A stretch of 36,849 nt of DNA from Micrococcales bacterium (lineage in GTDB: Bacteria; Actinomycetota; Actinomycetes; S36-B12; CAIYMF01). The translations under genes and the position numbers were made by a program. Positions 1 through 12,091 of this stretch are shown in pieces. Location: positions 1 to 36,849 of the forward strand of contig JAHECT010000005.1 in the NCBI GenBank assembly GCA_024641605.1, in the 5' to 3' direction. Numbering within the stretch: position 1 is the first letter of the stretch; the number at the start of each line of letters is the position of its first letter. The notes beneath the pieces are model-generated. The model was not told where the DNA came from, searched no databases, and saw nothing but the letters and a program-made list of their open reading frames with translations.

Positions 1-2
1 TG

Positions 3-929
3 GCCGCCGGCCTGGGCGCAGAGGTCCCCGCGCTGACCGTGGACCGCCAGTGCGCCAGCGGACTCGCCGCGGTCGGCGTGGCCGTCGACACCCTCCGGGT
101 CCGACGCGGGCTCGTCCTCGCCGGCGGCACCGAGTCCGCGTCGACGGCGCCGTGGCGCTACTGGCCGCCCGAGGACGGTTCGCCGCCGCGACGGTACGAA
201 CGGGCACCGTTCGCCCCGACGCCGGACGAGGACCCGTACATGGGCCTGGCCGCCGACCTCCTCGCCGAGGAGCGCGGCGTCTCGCGGGTCCGCCAGGACG
301 CCTACGCAGCACGCTCGCACGCCCGGGCCGCGCAGGCGATCGCCGACGGGCGCTTCGTCGCGGAGATCGTCCCGGTGGGAGGCCTCGCCCGCGACGAACG
401 GCCGCGGGCCGGCCTCACCGAGGACCGGCTCGCTCGCCTGCGCCCGGCGTTCCGGGCCGAGGGCACCGTCACGGCCGGGAACTCCTGCGGCATCAACGAC
501 GGTGCGGCGGCGGTCGCCGTGGTCGACGGCGCCACCTGGGCGACCCTCGGGGTCCCCGGCCTGGAGGTCCTCGCCGTCGAGACGGCGGCCGGGGACCCGC
601 GGCGTCCCGGCATCGCCCTCGTCCCGGCGGTCCGGGAGGCGCTGACCGCCGCCGGCACCACTCTCGACGCCGTCGACGCCGTGGAGCTCAACGAGGCGTT
701 CGCCGGGCAGGTGCTCGCCTGCTGCGACGAGCTGGGGCTCGACCCCGAGCGGGTCTGCCCCGACGGAGGCGCCCTCGCCCTCGGCCACCCGTGGGGCGCG
801 TCCGGCGCGATCCTGCTGGTGCGGCTGTTCACGCGCCTCGTGCGCGAGGGCCGCGGAGGCATCGGGCTCGCCGCGATCGCCGCCGGCGGCGGACAGGGCG
901 TCGCGATGGTGGTGCGCGCGTGCCCCTGA
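3..929 (+). CDS. Thiolase / acetyl-CoA acetyltransferase, 5'-truncated by window edge
   Basis: Open frame from base 3; VDRQCASGLAAV nucleophilic-Cys motif, ELNEAFAGQ, and C-terminal GGALALGHPWGASGA motif of thiolases. Confidence 0.9.
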   Translation, partial: AAGLGAEVPALTVDRQCASGLAAVGVAVDTLRVRRGLVLAGGTESASTAPWRYWPPEDGSPPRRYERAPFAPTPDEDPYMGLAADLLAEERGVSRVRQDAYAARSHARAAQAIADGRFVAEIVPVGGLARDERPRAGLTEDRLARLRPAFRAEGTVTAGNSCGINDGAAAVAVVDGATWATLGVPGLEVLAVETAAGDPRRPGIALVPAVREALTAAGTTLDAVDAVELNEAFAGQVLACCDELGLDPERVCPDGGALALGHPWGASGAILLVRLFTRLVREGRGGIGLAAIAAGGGQGVAMVVRACP

Positions 930-1612
930 TCGAGATCGCCGACGTCCGCCACGTCGTCGGCCAGGCCGGTGCACGGCGCGTGGTGCTCGACGAGCTCGAC
1001 GTGCGCCTGGACGAGCAGCGGATCGGGGTGGTGGGGGCGAACGGGTCGGGCAAGTCCACGTTCGCGCGGCTGCTCAACGGGCTCGTGCTCCCCACCGCGG
1101 GACGCGTCGTCGTCGGCGGGTTCGACACCCGCAGCCACGGGCGCGACGTGCGGCGACGCGTGGGCTTCTGCTTCACCGATCCGGATGCGCAGATCGTCAT
1201 GCCGACCGTCGCCGAGGACGTGGCCTTCGGGCTGCAGCGGCGGGGGCGCGACCGCGCCGAGATCGACGCGACGGTCCGCCGGGCGCTGACCGACGTCGGG
1301 CTGGACCACCTCGCGGACAGCCCCGCGCACAGCCTCTCGGGCGGCGAGAAGCAGCTGCTCGCGCTGTGCTCGGTCCTGGTCACCGAGCCCGATCTGCTCG
1401 TGCTCGACGAGCCGACCACCCTGCTCGACCTGCGCAACGCCGCCCGCATCGCCGAGGTGGTCGCCGGGCTGAGGCAGCAGGTCGTGCTGGTCACCCACCA
1501 GCTCGACCTGCTGGACGCCTACGACCGCGTCCTCGTCTTCGACCAGGGGCGACTCGTGGCCGACGACACCCCCGCGGCCGCGGTCGCCGCCTACCGGGCG
1601 CTGATGGCATGA
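920..1612 (+). CDS. bioM: ECF/biotin transporter ATP-binding protein (BioM/EcfA-like)
   Basis: GTG at 920 inside the thiolase 3' end; Walker A GANGSGKST, signature LSGGEKQ, Walker B LLVLDEPTTLLD; next gene is a T component. Confidence 0.82.
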   Translation: MPLIEIADVRHVVGQAGARRVVLDELDVRLDEQRIGVVGANGSGKSTFARLLNGLVLPTAGRVVVGGFDTRSHGRDVRRRVGFCFTDPDAQIVMPTVAEDVAFGLQRRGRDRAEIDATVRRALTDVGLDHLADSPAHSLSGGEKQLLALCSVLVTEPDLLVLDEPTTLLDLRNAARIAEVVAGLRQQVVLVTHQLDLLDAYDRVLVFDQGRLVADDTPAAAVAAYRALMA

Positions 1613-2211
1613 GCGATCTCGCCCTCTACCTCCCCGGACGGTCGGTCGTCCACAGGACGGCGCCCGGGGTGAAGCTCGCGCTCCTGGCCGTGCTCGGGGT
1701 CGCGCTCGTCTGGCTGCGCGAGCCGTGGCAGATCGCACTCGCCGCCGCGCTCGTCGCGGTCGGCTACGCCGCGTCGGGGCTCGGTCCGGGAGTCGTGGTG
1801 CGCCAGCTGCGGGTGCTGGTGTGGTTCCTCCTGGCGCTCGGGCTCTACCAGCTGTGGGCGTCGGGATGGGAGCGCGCCGCCGTCGTGGTCGGCAGCATCG
1901 TCGTGCTCGTCCTGGCGGCGGGCCTGGTCACGCTCACCACCCGGACCACCGATCTCACCGCGACGCTCACCCGCGCCTGTCGTCCGCTCCGTCGGCTCGG
2001 CGTCGACCCGGATCGCGTCGGGCTCCTGGTGGCGCTCGGGATCCGCGCCGTGCCGCAGGTGGTCACCATCGCCACCGAGGTCCGCGACGCCCAGCGGGCG
2101 CGCGGGGTCGTGTTCGCGCCGAGGGCCTACGTCGTCGCCGTGGTGGTGCGCTCGCTGCGGACGGCGGAGCTCCTCGGCGACGCCCTCGTCGCGCGCGGGC
2201 TGGACGACTGA
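1609..2211 (+). CDS. bioN: ECF transporter transmembrane T component (BioN/EcfT-like)
   Basis: ATGA overlap with the ATPase stop; multi-TM; cytoplasmic coupling motif EVRDAQRARGV typical of EcfT/CbiQ/BioN. Confidence 0.82.
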   Translation: MSDLALYLPGRSVVHRTAPGVKLALLAVLGVALVWLREPWQIALAAALVAVGYAASGLGPGVVVRQLRVLVWFLLALGLYQLWASGWERAAVVVGSIVVLVLAAGLVTLTTRTTDLTATLTRACRPLRRLGVDPDRVGLLVALGIRAVPQVVTIATEVRDAQRARGVVFAPRAYVVAVVVRSLRTAELLGDALVARGLDD

Positions 2212-2219
2212 CTCCCGCG

Positions 2220-2810
2220 TCAGCCGACGGCGACGCCGAGGTAGGCGAAGGCGAGGAAGCGCAGCAGCCGGCCCAGGAAGACGGCGACGAGGAACACGCG
2301 CAGCGGGATCCGCAGCGTCCCGGCCGCGAGCCCGGCCATGTCGAACAAGGGGTTCGGCACCGCGGCGACGAGGAAGAGGAACCCGAATGCCCGCCGCGTC
2401 GAGCCCATGCGCTCGGAGGCCCACGTGACGGGACGCGTCGCCGCAGTGGCGACCCGCCCGGCTCGGCCCGCGGCGTAGCCGGTCAGCTCGCCCAGGACCG
2501 AGCCGAGGGCGGCGAGGGCCGCCGCCAGCCAGGGCAGGGGCGCCTCGCCGAGCACCGCGAGCAGGACGCCGTTGTAGGGGATGGGGATGAGGACGGTCAC
2601 GTTGGCCAGGAACGCGAGGAGGAACGCGCCCGGATAGATGACGCGGGCCAGCCCCTCGATCGCCTCCTGCGCCGCGGGCTGCGTGAGGGCGAGGTAGGCG
2701 GCGAGGTTGAGCGCCAGCACTCCCGCGACGCCGAGGACCGTGAGGACGACGCGGCGCCGACGGTTCGGATCGGACTCGTCGGACTCGTCGAGCTCGTCGG
2801 CCTCGGTCAC
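2220..2810 (-). CDS. VTT/DedA-like (SNARE-associated type) membrane protein
   Basis: Multi-TM 196 aa protein; IPIPYNGVLLAVLGEAPLPW...GSVLGELTGYAAGR and VAAVPNPLFDMAGLAAG resemble the VTT-domain re-entrant motifs. Confidence 0.7.
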   Translation of the reverse strand: MTEADELDESDESDPNRRRRVVLTVLGVAGVLALNLAAYLALTQPAAQEAIEGLARVIYPGAFLLAFLANVTVLIPIPYNGVLLAVLGEAPLPWLAAALAALGSVLGELTGYAAGRAGRVATAATRPVTWASERMGSTRRAFGFLFLVAAVPNPLFDMAGLAAGTLRIPLRVFLVAVFLGRLLRFLAFAYLGVAVG

Positions 2811-3784
2811 GCAGTGCTCTCGCGGTCGGCGCCCTCGTGGTCGGAGCTGCCGTCCTGGGAGCTGTCGCCCTCGGCGGTGACGCTCTCGGAGATGTCGTCC
2901 TCGGGGCTCTCGGGGTCAGCGTCGTCCGAGCCCGCCGGGGCGTCCGCAGGAGTGGTGGAGGCGACGTCGGTGTCGGCGGGAGCGGGCGCGCGCAGCGCCT
3001 GCCACAGCACCCAGGACCCGAAGGGGATGAGCACGAGGGACATGTACTGCGCGCCGGTGAGGCCGAACAGCCGCTCGTCGTTGATCCGGACGATGTCGGT
3101 CAGGAACCGCAGGACGCCGTAGCTGATGATGAAGACGCCGCTCATGACGCCCGGACGGGCACCGCGCCGGTCGAGCCAGAACAGCACGAGGATCACCGGG
3201 ACGAGCCACAGCGCCTCGTAGAGCGCCGCCGAGTGGTAGGTCACCCCGACCTCGAGCGGACCCTCGACCACCACCCCGCCGCGGTAGTTGATGCCGAGGA
3301 AGAAGTCGGTCGGGCCGCCCAGGTGCTCCCCCACGGCGATGCAGCCGAGCCGGCCGATCGCCTGGCCGATCGCGAGGCCCAGGACGGCACCGTCGAGCAG
3401 CTCCCAGCGCCGACCCCTCGGCCAGGACCGGGTGACCAGCGGAGCCAGCAGGATCGCGGTGACGAAGCCGCCGGTGAACTGCAGTCCGCCGTCCCACACG
3501 GCGATCACGTCGAGGGGGGAGGAGATCTCCTCCCGGTGCGTGAGCACCCAGAGGATGCGGGCGCCCACCAGTGCCGCACCGACGAGGATGAAGCCGACCT
3601 TCTCCGTCTCCTCCCGCGGGATGCCGAAGCGCTCGTTGCGGCGCGCGGCGACGTAGACGCCCGTGAGGATGCCGATCGCCACGAAGATCCCGAAGGTCTG
3701 GAGCGTGATCGGCCCGATCGTGATCTCGGGGAAGGAGTAGTACGGGATCCCTCCGGCGAGCGTCGCACTCGACGTCCACGTCAT
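2807..3784 (-). CDS. Prolipoprotein diacylglyceryl transferase family protein (divergent Lgt)
   Basis: N-terminal YYSFPEITIGPITLQTFGIFVAIGILTGVYVAARR, WDGGLQFTGG, AIGQAIGRLGC, HSAALYEALW correspond to Lgt landmarks; acidic C-terminal tail. Confidence 0.75.
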   Translation of the reverse strand: MTWTSSATLAGGIPYYSFPEITIGPITLQTFGIFVAIGILTGVYVAARRNERFGIPREETEKVGFILVGAALVGARILWVLTHREEISSPLDVIAVWDGGLQFTGGFVTAILLAPLVTRSWPRGRRWELLDGAVLGLAIGQAIGRLGCIAVGEHLGGPTDFFLGINYRGGVVVEGPLEVGVTYHSAALYEALWLVPVILVLFWLDRRGARPGVMSGVFIISYGVLRFLTDIVRINDERLFGLTGAQYMSLVLIPFGSWVLWQALRAPAPADTDVASTTPADAPAGSDDADPESPEDDISESVTAEGDSSQDGSSDHEGADRESTA

Positions 3785-3936
3785 GGGCGATGACTCCTGG
3801 GGGCGGGCTCCCTGCGGGGGCGGGGTCCCAGGCTAACCCCGCGCTCCCCGCCCGCGGCGACGCCCGGTCGGGCACTTGTCCTCCCACGCGCGGGCGCCAC
3901 GCTCTAACGTGGGTGGAGACGTCTCGGGAGGTGGCC

Positions 3937-4371
3937 ATGCTGGTGTCGGACATCCTGCGCTCCAAGGGCGCGGACGTGGTGACGGTGGATCCGAGCACGA
4001 CGGTCGGGGACCTCGTGCAGCTGCTCTCGCGGCGCAAGATCGGGGCCGTGGTCGTCTCCTCGGACGCCGAGACCCTGGCGGGCATCGTGAGCGAGCGCGA
4101 CGTCGTGAGCCAGCTCGCGGCCCACGGCCCGGCCGTGCTCACCCGCACGGTGGGGGAGATCTGCACGAGCGACGTCGTGACCGCAGGCAGCGGCGACCGC
4201 CTCGACGAGCTGATGTCCACCATGACCGAGGGCAGGTTCCGCCACCTTCCCGTCGTGGTCGACGGGCGACTCGCCGGGATCATCAGCATCGGCGACGTCG
4301 TCAAGGCGCGCATGGGCGAGCTCGAGGAGGAGCAGCAGGCCCTCACGAGCTACATCACCGGGCAGTCCTGA
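3937..4371 (+). CDS. CBS-domain pair protein
   Basis: ATG at 3937 after a GGGAGGTGG SD; two CBS motifs (VVTVDPSTTVGDLVQLLSRRKIGAVVV...GIVSERDVV; GRFRHLPVVVDGRLAGIISIGDVV). Confidence 0.9.
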   Translation: MLVSDILRSKGADVVTVDPSTTVGDLVQLLSRRKIGAVVVSSDAETLAGIVSERDVVSQLAAHGPAVLTRTVGEICTSDVVTAGSGDRLDELMSTMTEGRFRHLPVVVDGRLAGIISIGDVVKARMGELEEEQQALTSYITGQS

Positions 4372-4987
4372 TCCTCGACGTGCCCGCGGACGGCAGGCGA
4401 AGGTCCCCACGGAGGTAGTGCTGCAGCACCGGCCCGACGGCCGCGACGACCTGGTCCACCGGGGCGTCGGCGAGACCCGGCACCTGCAGGACGTACCTGC
4501 CGAGCATGAGTCCGACCATCTGCGAGCTGACGAGCGTGGCCCTCAGTTCGCGGTCGTCCGGTCGCGCCACGTCGCTCAACGTCGTGAGCACCGTACGGCC
4601 GATGAGGTCGCGCAGCGCCTCCGCGGCGTGCTCGTGACCGAGACCCGTGCGCAGCAGGATCGCCATGCGCGTCCGGACCTCCGGCGAGGCGTCGAAGGTG
4701 AGCAGGACGCGACGCGCCACCTCCACGCCCAGCAGGTGGCTCTCGGCGTCGAGCCCGGCGAGGATCCGGCTCGGATCCACCGGCAGCTCGAGGGCGGCCG
4801 CGAGGAGATCGTCCTTGGTCCCGAACCAGTGCAGGACGAGCGCCGGGTCCACCTCGGCGCGCGCCGCGATCGCCCGGATGGTCGCCCGGTCGAACCCGAC
4901 CTCGGCGAACAGCTCGCGCGCCGCGCGCAGGACGGACTCGCGCGTGTCGCCCTGGCCGGCCGGCCGCCTGCCGCGACGCGCCATCAC
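4355..4987 (-). CDS. TetR-family transcriptional regulator
   Basis: N-terminal HTH TRESVLRAARELFAEVGFDRATIRAIAARAEVDPALVLHWFGTKDDLL; overlaps the upstream ABC ATPase gene. Confidence 0.9.
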   Translation of the reverse strand: MMARRGRRPAGQGDTRESVLRAARELFAEVGFDRATIRAIAARAEVDPALVLHWFGTKDDLLAAALELPVDPSRILAGLDAESHLLGVEVARRVLLTFDASPEVRTRMAILLRTGLGHEHAAEALRDLIGRTVLTTLSDVARPDDRELRATLVSSQMVGLMLGRYVLQVPGLADAPVDQVVAAVGPVLQHYLRGDLRLPSAGTSRIRTAR

Positions 4988-5844
4988 CCGGTCCCGGCGC
5001 GGGCGAGCAGCAGCATCCGCTCCTCGATCGTCCCCGGCACCCGCTCGACCCTGGCCTCGATCCCGTGCTCCGCGAGCAGGGCACCGACCCGCACCTCGTC
5101 ACCGCCCGCCACCCGGATCGCCCGGCCGGACAGCAGCACGGGCTGCCCGGCCGCATCGAGGACGGCGAACGCTTCCGCCCACCGGTCCGAGCGGATCGCG
5201 AGCGCCGCCGTCCCGGCCACGATGTCGGCCTCGCTGCCCTCGGCCACGAGCCTGCCCTGGGACAGCAGCAGCAGCCGGTCGCACTGGACCGCCTCCTGCA
5301 TGTAGTGCGTCGTGACGAGAACGCCGCTTCCGCGGTCGGCCTCCGCACGGATGGTGTCCCACAGTCCCGCCCGGGCCAGCGCGTCCACCCCCGACGTCGG
5401 CTCGTCGAGGACGAGCACGTCGGGGCGGTGCGAGAGGGCGGCCACGAAGGACAGCTCGCGCTGCAGACCCAGCGGCAGGCGGGCGACCAGCAGGTCTGCC
5501 TGGTCGGCGAGCCGACCGGTGAGCGGCGGGGGCGCGACGCCGTAGGCCTGGGTCACGAACGCGAGGTTCTCCGCGACCGTCAGGTCGCCGTAGAGCCCGA
5601 GCCCCTGGGGGACGTAGCCCATGCGGCGGCGGCGGTCGCGGTCCGGAGGCCCGCCCAGGAGCGCGACGTCGCCCGAGGTCACCGCCAGGAGCCCCAGGAG
5701 CATGCGCAGCAGAGTCGTCTTGCCGGCGCCGTTGGCACCGAGGAGCCCCACCACCTCGCCCGGACCGACCACGAGGCTCACGTCGTCCACGGCCAGGGTC
5801 GAGCCGAACGCGCGGGTGACCCGGTCGGCGCGCAGGAGCGACAT
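4984..5844 (-). CDS. ABC transporter ATP-binding protein (C-terminal YbhF-half-like)
   Basis: Walker A LLGANGAGKTT, LPLGLQRELSFVAALSHRPDVLVLDEPTSGVD; ATG at 5844 overlapping the stop of the upstream gene. Confidence 0.9.
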   Translation of the reverse strand: MSLLRADRVTRAFGSTLAVDDVSLVVGPGEVVGLLGANGAGKTTLLRMLLGLLAVTSGDVALLGGPPDRDRRRRMGYVPQGLGLYGDLTVAENLAFVTQAYGVAPPPLTGRLADQADLLVARLPLGLQRELSFVAALSHRPDVLVLDEPTSGVDALARAGLWDTIRAEADRGSGVLVTTHYMQEAVQCDRLLLLSQGRLVAEGSEADIVAGTAALAIRSDRWAEAFAVLDAAGQPVLLSGRAIRVAGGDEVRVGALLAEHGIEARVERVPGTIEERMLLLARAGTG

Positions 5845-6659
5845 CAGAGCGCCCCCTCCCGACCGGCGATCGACAGGGCGATCACGACGTCCTCGAGGTC
5901 GGGGCGCACCGTCGCCCCCGCGGTCGCATCTCCATCGGGGACGTACTCGTGGCGCACGCGGCCGCGCCGCCACGACCGTTCGAGCCGCGTCGGGGTGCCC
6001 ACCTCGACGACGGTTCCCGGCAGGGAGGCGAGCACGGCGTCCACGTCGCCCTCCACGAGCACGCGCCCCTGGTCGAGCACGACGAGGTGCGCGGCGCGCT
6101 CGGCCTCGTCGAGGTAGGTCGTGCTCAGCAGCACGGCGGCTCCTGAGGCAGCCGCCTCGGTGACGAGCCGCCAGAGCTCCATGCGGCTGACCGGGTCGAC
6201 ACCGGTGCTGGGTTCGTCGAGGACGAGCAGGGGCGGCTCGTGCGCGGCCGCCATCGTGAAGCCGAGCTTGCGGCGCATCCCCCCCGAGAGCTGCGAGGCG
6301 GGCCGGTCGCGGGCGTCCTCGAGCGCCGCGCGGTGCAGGAGCGCCTCCCGCCGGTCCGCCAGACGCTCCCCGACGAGCCCGTAGACGCCGCCGGCGAAGT
6401 CGAGGTTCTGGGTGACGGTGAGCCCGCCCCACGAGCCCGCACCGGCGGGCAGGTAGCCGATGCTGCTCGGCCCGGGGGCGCTGATGGTCCCGGAGTCCAC
6501 CCGCACCTCGCCGACCACCGCCCGCAGCAGCGTCGACTTGCCGGCCCCGTCACCCCCGACCACGGCCACCACCGCACCCGGCTCGACCTCGACGGTGACC
6601 GAATCGAGGGCCGTCATGGAGCCGAAGCGAACGGTGACGTCGCGGGCGCCGTACGACAT
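5844..6659 (-). CDS. ABC transporter ATP-binding protein (N-terminal YbhF-half-like)
   Basis: Walker A VVGGDGAGKST, signature LSGGMRRKLG, Walker B PLLVLDEPSTGVDPVSR; ATG at 6659. Confidence 0.9.
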   Translation of the reverse strand: MSYGARDVTVRFGSMTALDSVTVEVEPGAVVAVVGGDGAGKSTLLRAVVGEVRVDSGTISAPGPSSIGYLPAGAGSWGGLTVTQNLDFAGGVYGLVGERLADRREALLHRAALEDARDRPASQLSGGMRRKLGFTMAAAHEPPLLVLDEPSTGVDPVSRMELWRLVTEAAASGAAVLLSTTYLDEAERAAHLVVLDQGRVLVEGDVDAVLASLPGTVVEVGTPTRLERSWRRGRVRHEYVPDGDATAGATVRPDLEDVVIALSIAGREGAL

Positions 6660-7708
6660 CACGCCTCCGTCCCGGCGGGCGCCCGACGACGGGCCGCGCG
6701 GCGCCCCGGCGCCAGGTCGCGACGGAAGCGGAGCGTGGCCCCGAGGAACACCACGACCGCCATGACGCTGAGCACGGCGAAGGGAAGGGCCAACGACTCG
6801 AACGAGGCGCCCCGCAGCATCACGCCCTGGGAGATCATCGTGAAGTAGGTCAGCGGGAGCAGATAGCCGATCCAGCGGACCCCTGCGGCCATCGCGTCGA
6901 GCGGGAAGATCATCCCGGACAGCAGGATCTGCGGGAGCAGCATGAGGAAGGCCAGCTGGATGGCCTGGCCCGTCGTCTGGGAGACGGTCGAGATGAAGAC
7001 ACCGAGCCCGAGGACGACGAACAGGAAGATCGCGGCGCCGAGCGCGAACACCCACGGGCTGCCGTTGAACGGGACGTCGAAGAGCAGCATGCCCAGCACC
7101 GTGATGATGACCATGTCGATGGACGCCAGGATGAAGTACGGCGTGATCTTCCCGAGGATCACCGCGCTCGGGCGGATCGGCATGACGGCCAGCTGCTCGA
7201 GCGTGCCCGCCTCACGTTCGCGGACGAGGCCGATGCTCGTGATGATCGTCCCGATGAAGGTCAGGATGAGCCCGATGATGGCGGGGACCATGACCCACGA
7301 GGTCGTCAGCTCCGGGTTGTAGAGGATCTGGACGCTGACCTGGTCGCCGAGCTTGTTGAGCGACGCGACGATCGACTGGGCGGCGAAGAGGTTCGACCCG
7401 TCCACGAGCGCCAGCACCGGGTCGGTGCCGGTGACGAACGCGACGTCGACCTGGTTGTCCTGCAGCAGCTGCTCGGCGCCGGCCTCGTCGGAGCCCGGCG
7501 CCACCTCCGTCACGTCGAAGTAGGGCGGGAGCTGCTCCGCGAGCTGCGCCGCCTGCGGGCCGACCACGGCCGCCTTCACGCTGGAGACGTAGAAGTTCGC
7601 GGCGTACCCGAAGATCACCAGCAGAAGCAGCGGCATCACGACGAGCATCGCGACCGTGCGCCGATCGCGGCGCAGCTCGCGGAACTCCTTGAGGATCATC
7701 GCCTTCAT
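6659..7708 (-). CDS. ABC-2 type transporter permease (YbhR/YhhJ-like)
   Basis: MKAMILKEFRELRRDRRTVAMLVVMPLLLLVIFGYAANF..., EREAGTLEQLAVMPIRPSAVILGKITPYF, and a C-terminal TM bundle. Confidence 0.92.
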   Translation of the reverse strand: MKAMILKEFRELRRDRRTVAMLVVMPLLLLVIFGYAANFYVSSVKAAVVGPQAAQLAEQLPPYFDVTEVAPGSDEAGAEQLLQDNQVDVAFVTGTDPVLALVDGSNLFAAQSIVASLNKLGDQVSVQILYNPELTTSWVMVPAIIGLILTFIGTIITSIGLVREREAGTLEQLAVMPIRPSAVILGKITPYFILASIDMVIITVLGMLLFDVPFNGSPWVFALGAAIFLFVVLGLGVFISTVSQTTGQAIQLAFLMLLPQILLSGMIFPLDAMAAGVRWIGYLLPLTYFTMISQGVMLRGASFESLALPFAVLSVMAVVVFLGATLRFRRDLAPGRRAARRRAPAGTEA

Positions 7709-7715
7709 GGCGGCG

Positions 7716-7755
7716 ACGCTAGGGAGCGCGCGGACGCGAAGTCAACGGTTGTTGA
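7716..7755 (-). promoter_or_regulatory. Predicted exporter-operon promoter overlapped by palindromic TetR-type operator TCAAC-GGTT-GTTGA
   Basis: TCAACGGTTGTTGA at 7742-7755 (perfect 5-bp arms); minus-strand -35 TTGACT (7740-7745), 18-nt spacer, -10-like TAGCGT (7716-7721), then ATG 7 nt further on. Confidence 0.6.
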
Positions 7756-7774
7756 ATTCGGCGTCCGGGCGGGG

Positions 7775-8449
7775 TCAGGCGGTGAACGCCGCGAGGTGGT
7801 GAGTCGAGCCGGTGCGCAGGTGCGTGTAGACGAGCACGATGTCGGTCCGGCCCTGCGCGTTGGCGATCGCCCCGGTCAGGTCGGCGATGTCCAGCCGCTC
7901 GATCCGGGCCCCGACCGCGTACGCGGCCTCGAGCGACACACCGCCCTGGACGACCAGGTCGTCGTAGAGCTGCTGGAACGCCTCCGTGGCGAACTCGCCC
8001 ACGCCGAGGTCGGCGGTCGGGTCGTCGATGCCGTAGGTCGCGAGCAGCCGCCGGACCGCCCCGGCGTGCCTGTCCTCGGCCGCCGCGATGCGGGCGAGGG
8101 TGGCGTCGTCGTAGCGCGCGGCGAGGACCTCGTACACGTCGCCGGCGAGCTTCTCCTCCTCGACCATCGCGAGCAGGTCGGCCCGCTGCTGCGAGGTCAA
8201 GGTCGCCACGTTCGACGACCTTCCGGACGGGGCCAGCGTGCCGGCCGCCGGTCCGCCGCGATGACGCAGCGCCACCCCGGCCCGCTCGTGCTGGGCGACC
8301 CCCACGGCGATGCCGGCGCGCGCACCACGGCCCCGGGTCGTGTCGTCGGAGGACTGAGCCTGGGCGGCCCCGACGCTCACCCCCGCGGCGAGCAGCCCCA
8401 ACGCGACCGCCGAGGCCGACACGGCCAGTGCCATCGCTCGCCTGCTCAT
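7775..8449 (-). CDS. Exported DUF2202-type ferritin-like protein
   Basis: Signal-peptide-like MSRRAMALAVSASAVALGLLAAGVSVGAAQA; EEEKLAGDVYEVLAARY...AAAEDRHAGAVRRLLATYG ferritin-like helices; YTHLRTGSTHHLAAF C-terminus. Confidence 0.8.
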   Translation of the reverse strand: MSRRAMALAVSASAVALGLLAAGVSVGAAQAQSSDDTTRGRGARAGIAVGVAQHERAGVALRHRGGPAAGTLAPSGRSSNVATLTSQQRADLLAMVEEEKLAGDVYEVLAARYDDATLARIAAAEDRHAGAVRRLLATYGIDDPTADLGVGEFATEAFQQLYDDLVVQGGVSLEAAYAVGARIERLDIADLTGAIANAQGRTDIVLVYTHLRTGSTHHLAAFTA

Positions 8450-8552
8450 GGCTCCTCCTCGTGCTCGGGGCGGTCCTCCCTCGGCCCGCCGACACCTCCA
8501 CCGTGACCCCCGCGGGGCGGCGTGCGGTGAGACCGGGATGAGCGCGCGCTGA

Positions 8553-12087
<3,535 letters not shown>

Positions 12088-12091
<4 letters not shown>

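Noticed and set aside
3848-3910. Promoter for the CBS gene using TTGTCC and TAACGT
   Set aside because: TAACGT is a reasonable -10, but the nearest TTGTCC gives a spacer of about 23 nt, too long for a standard sigma-70-type promoter.
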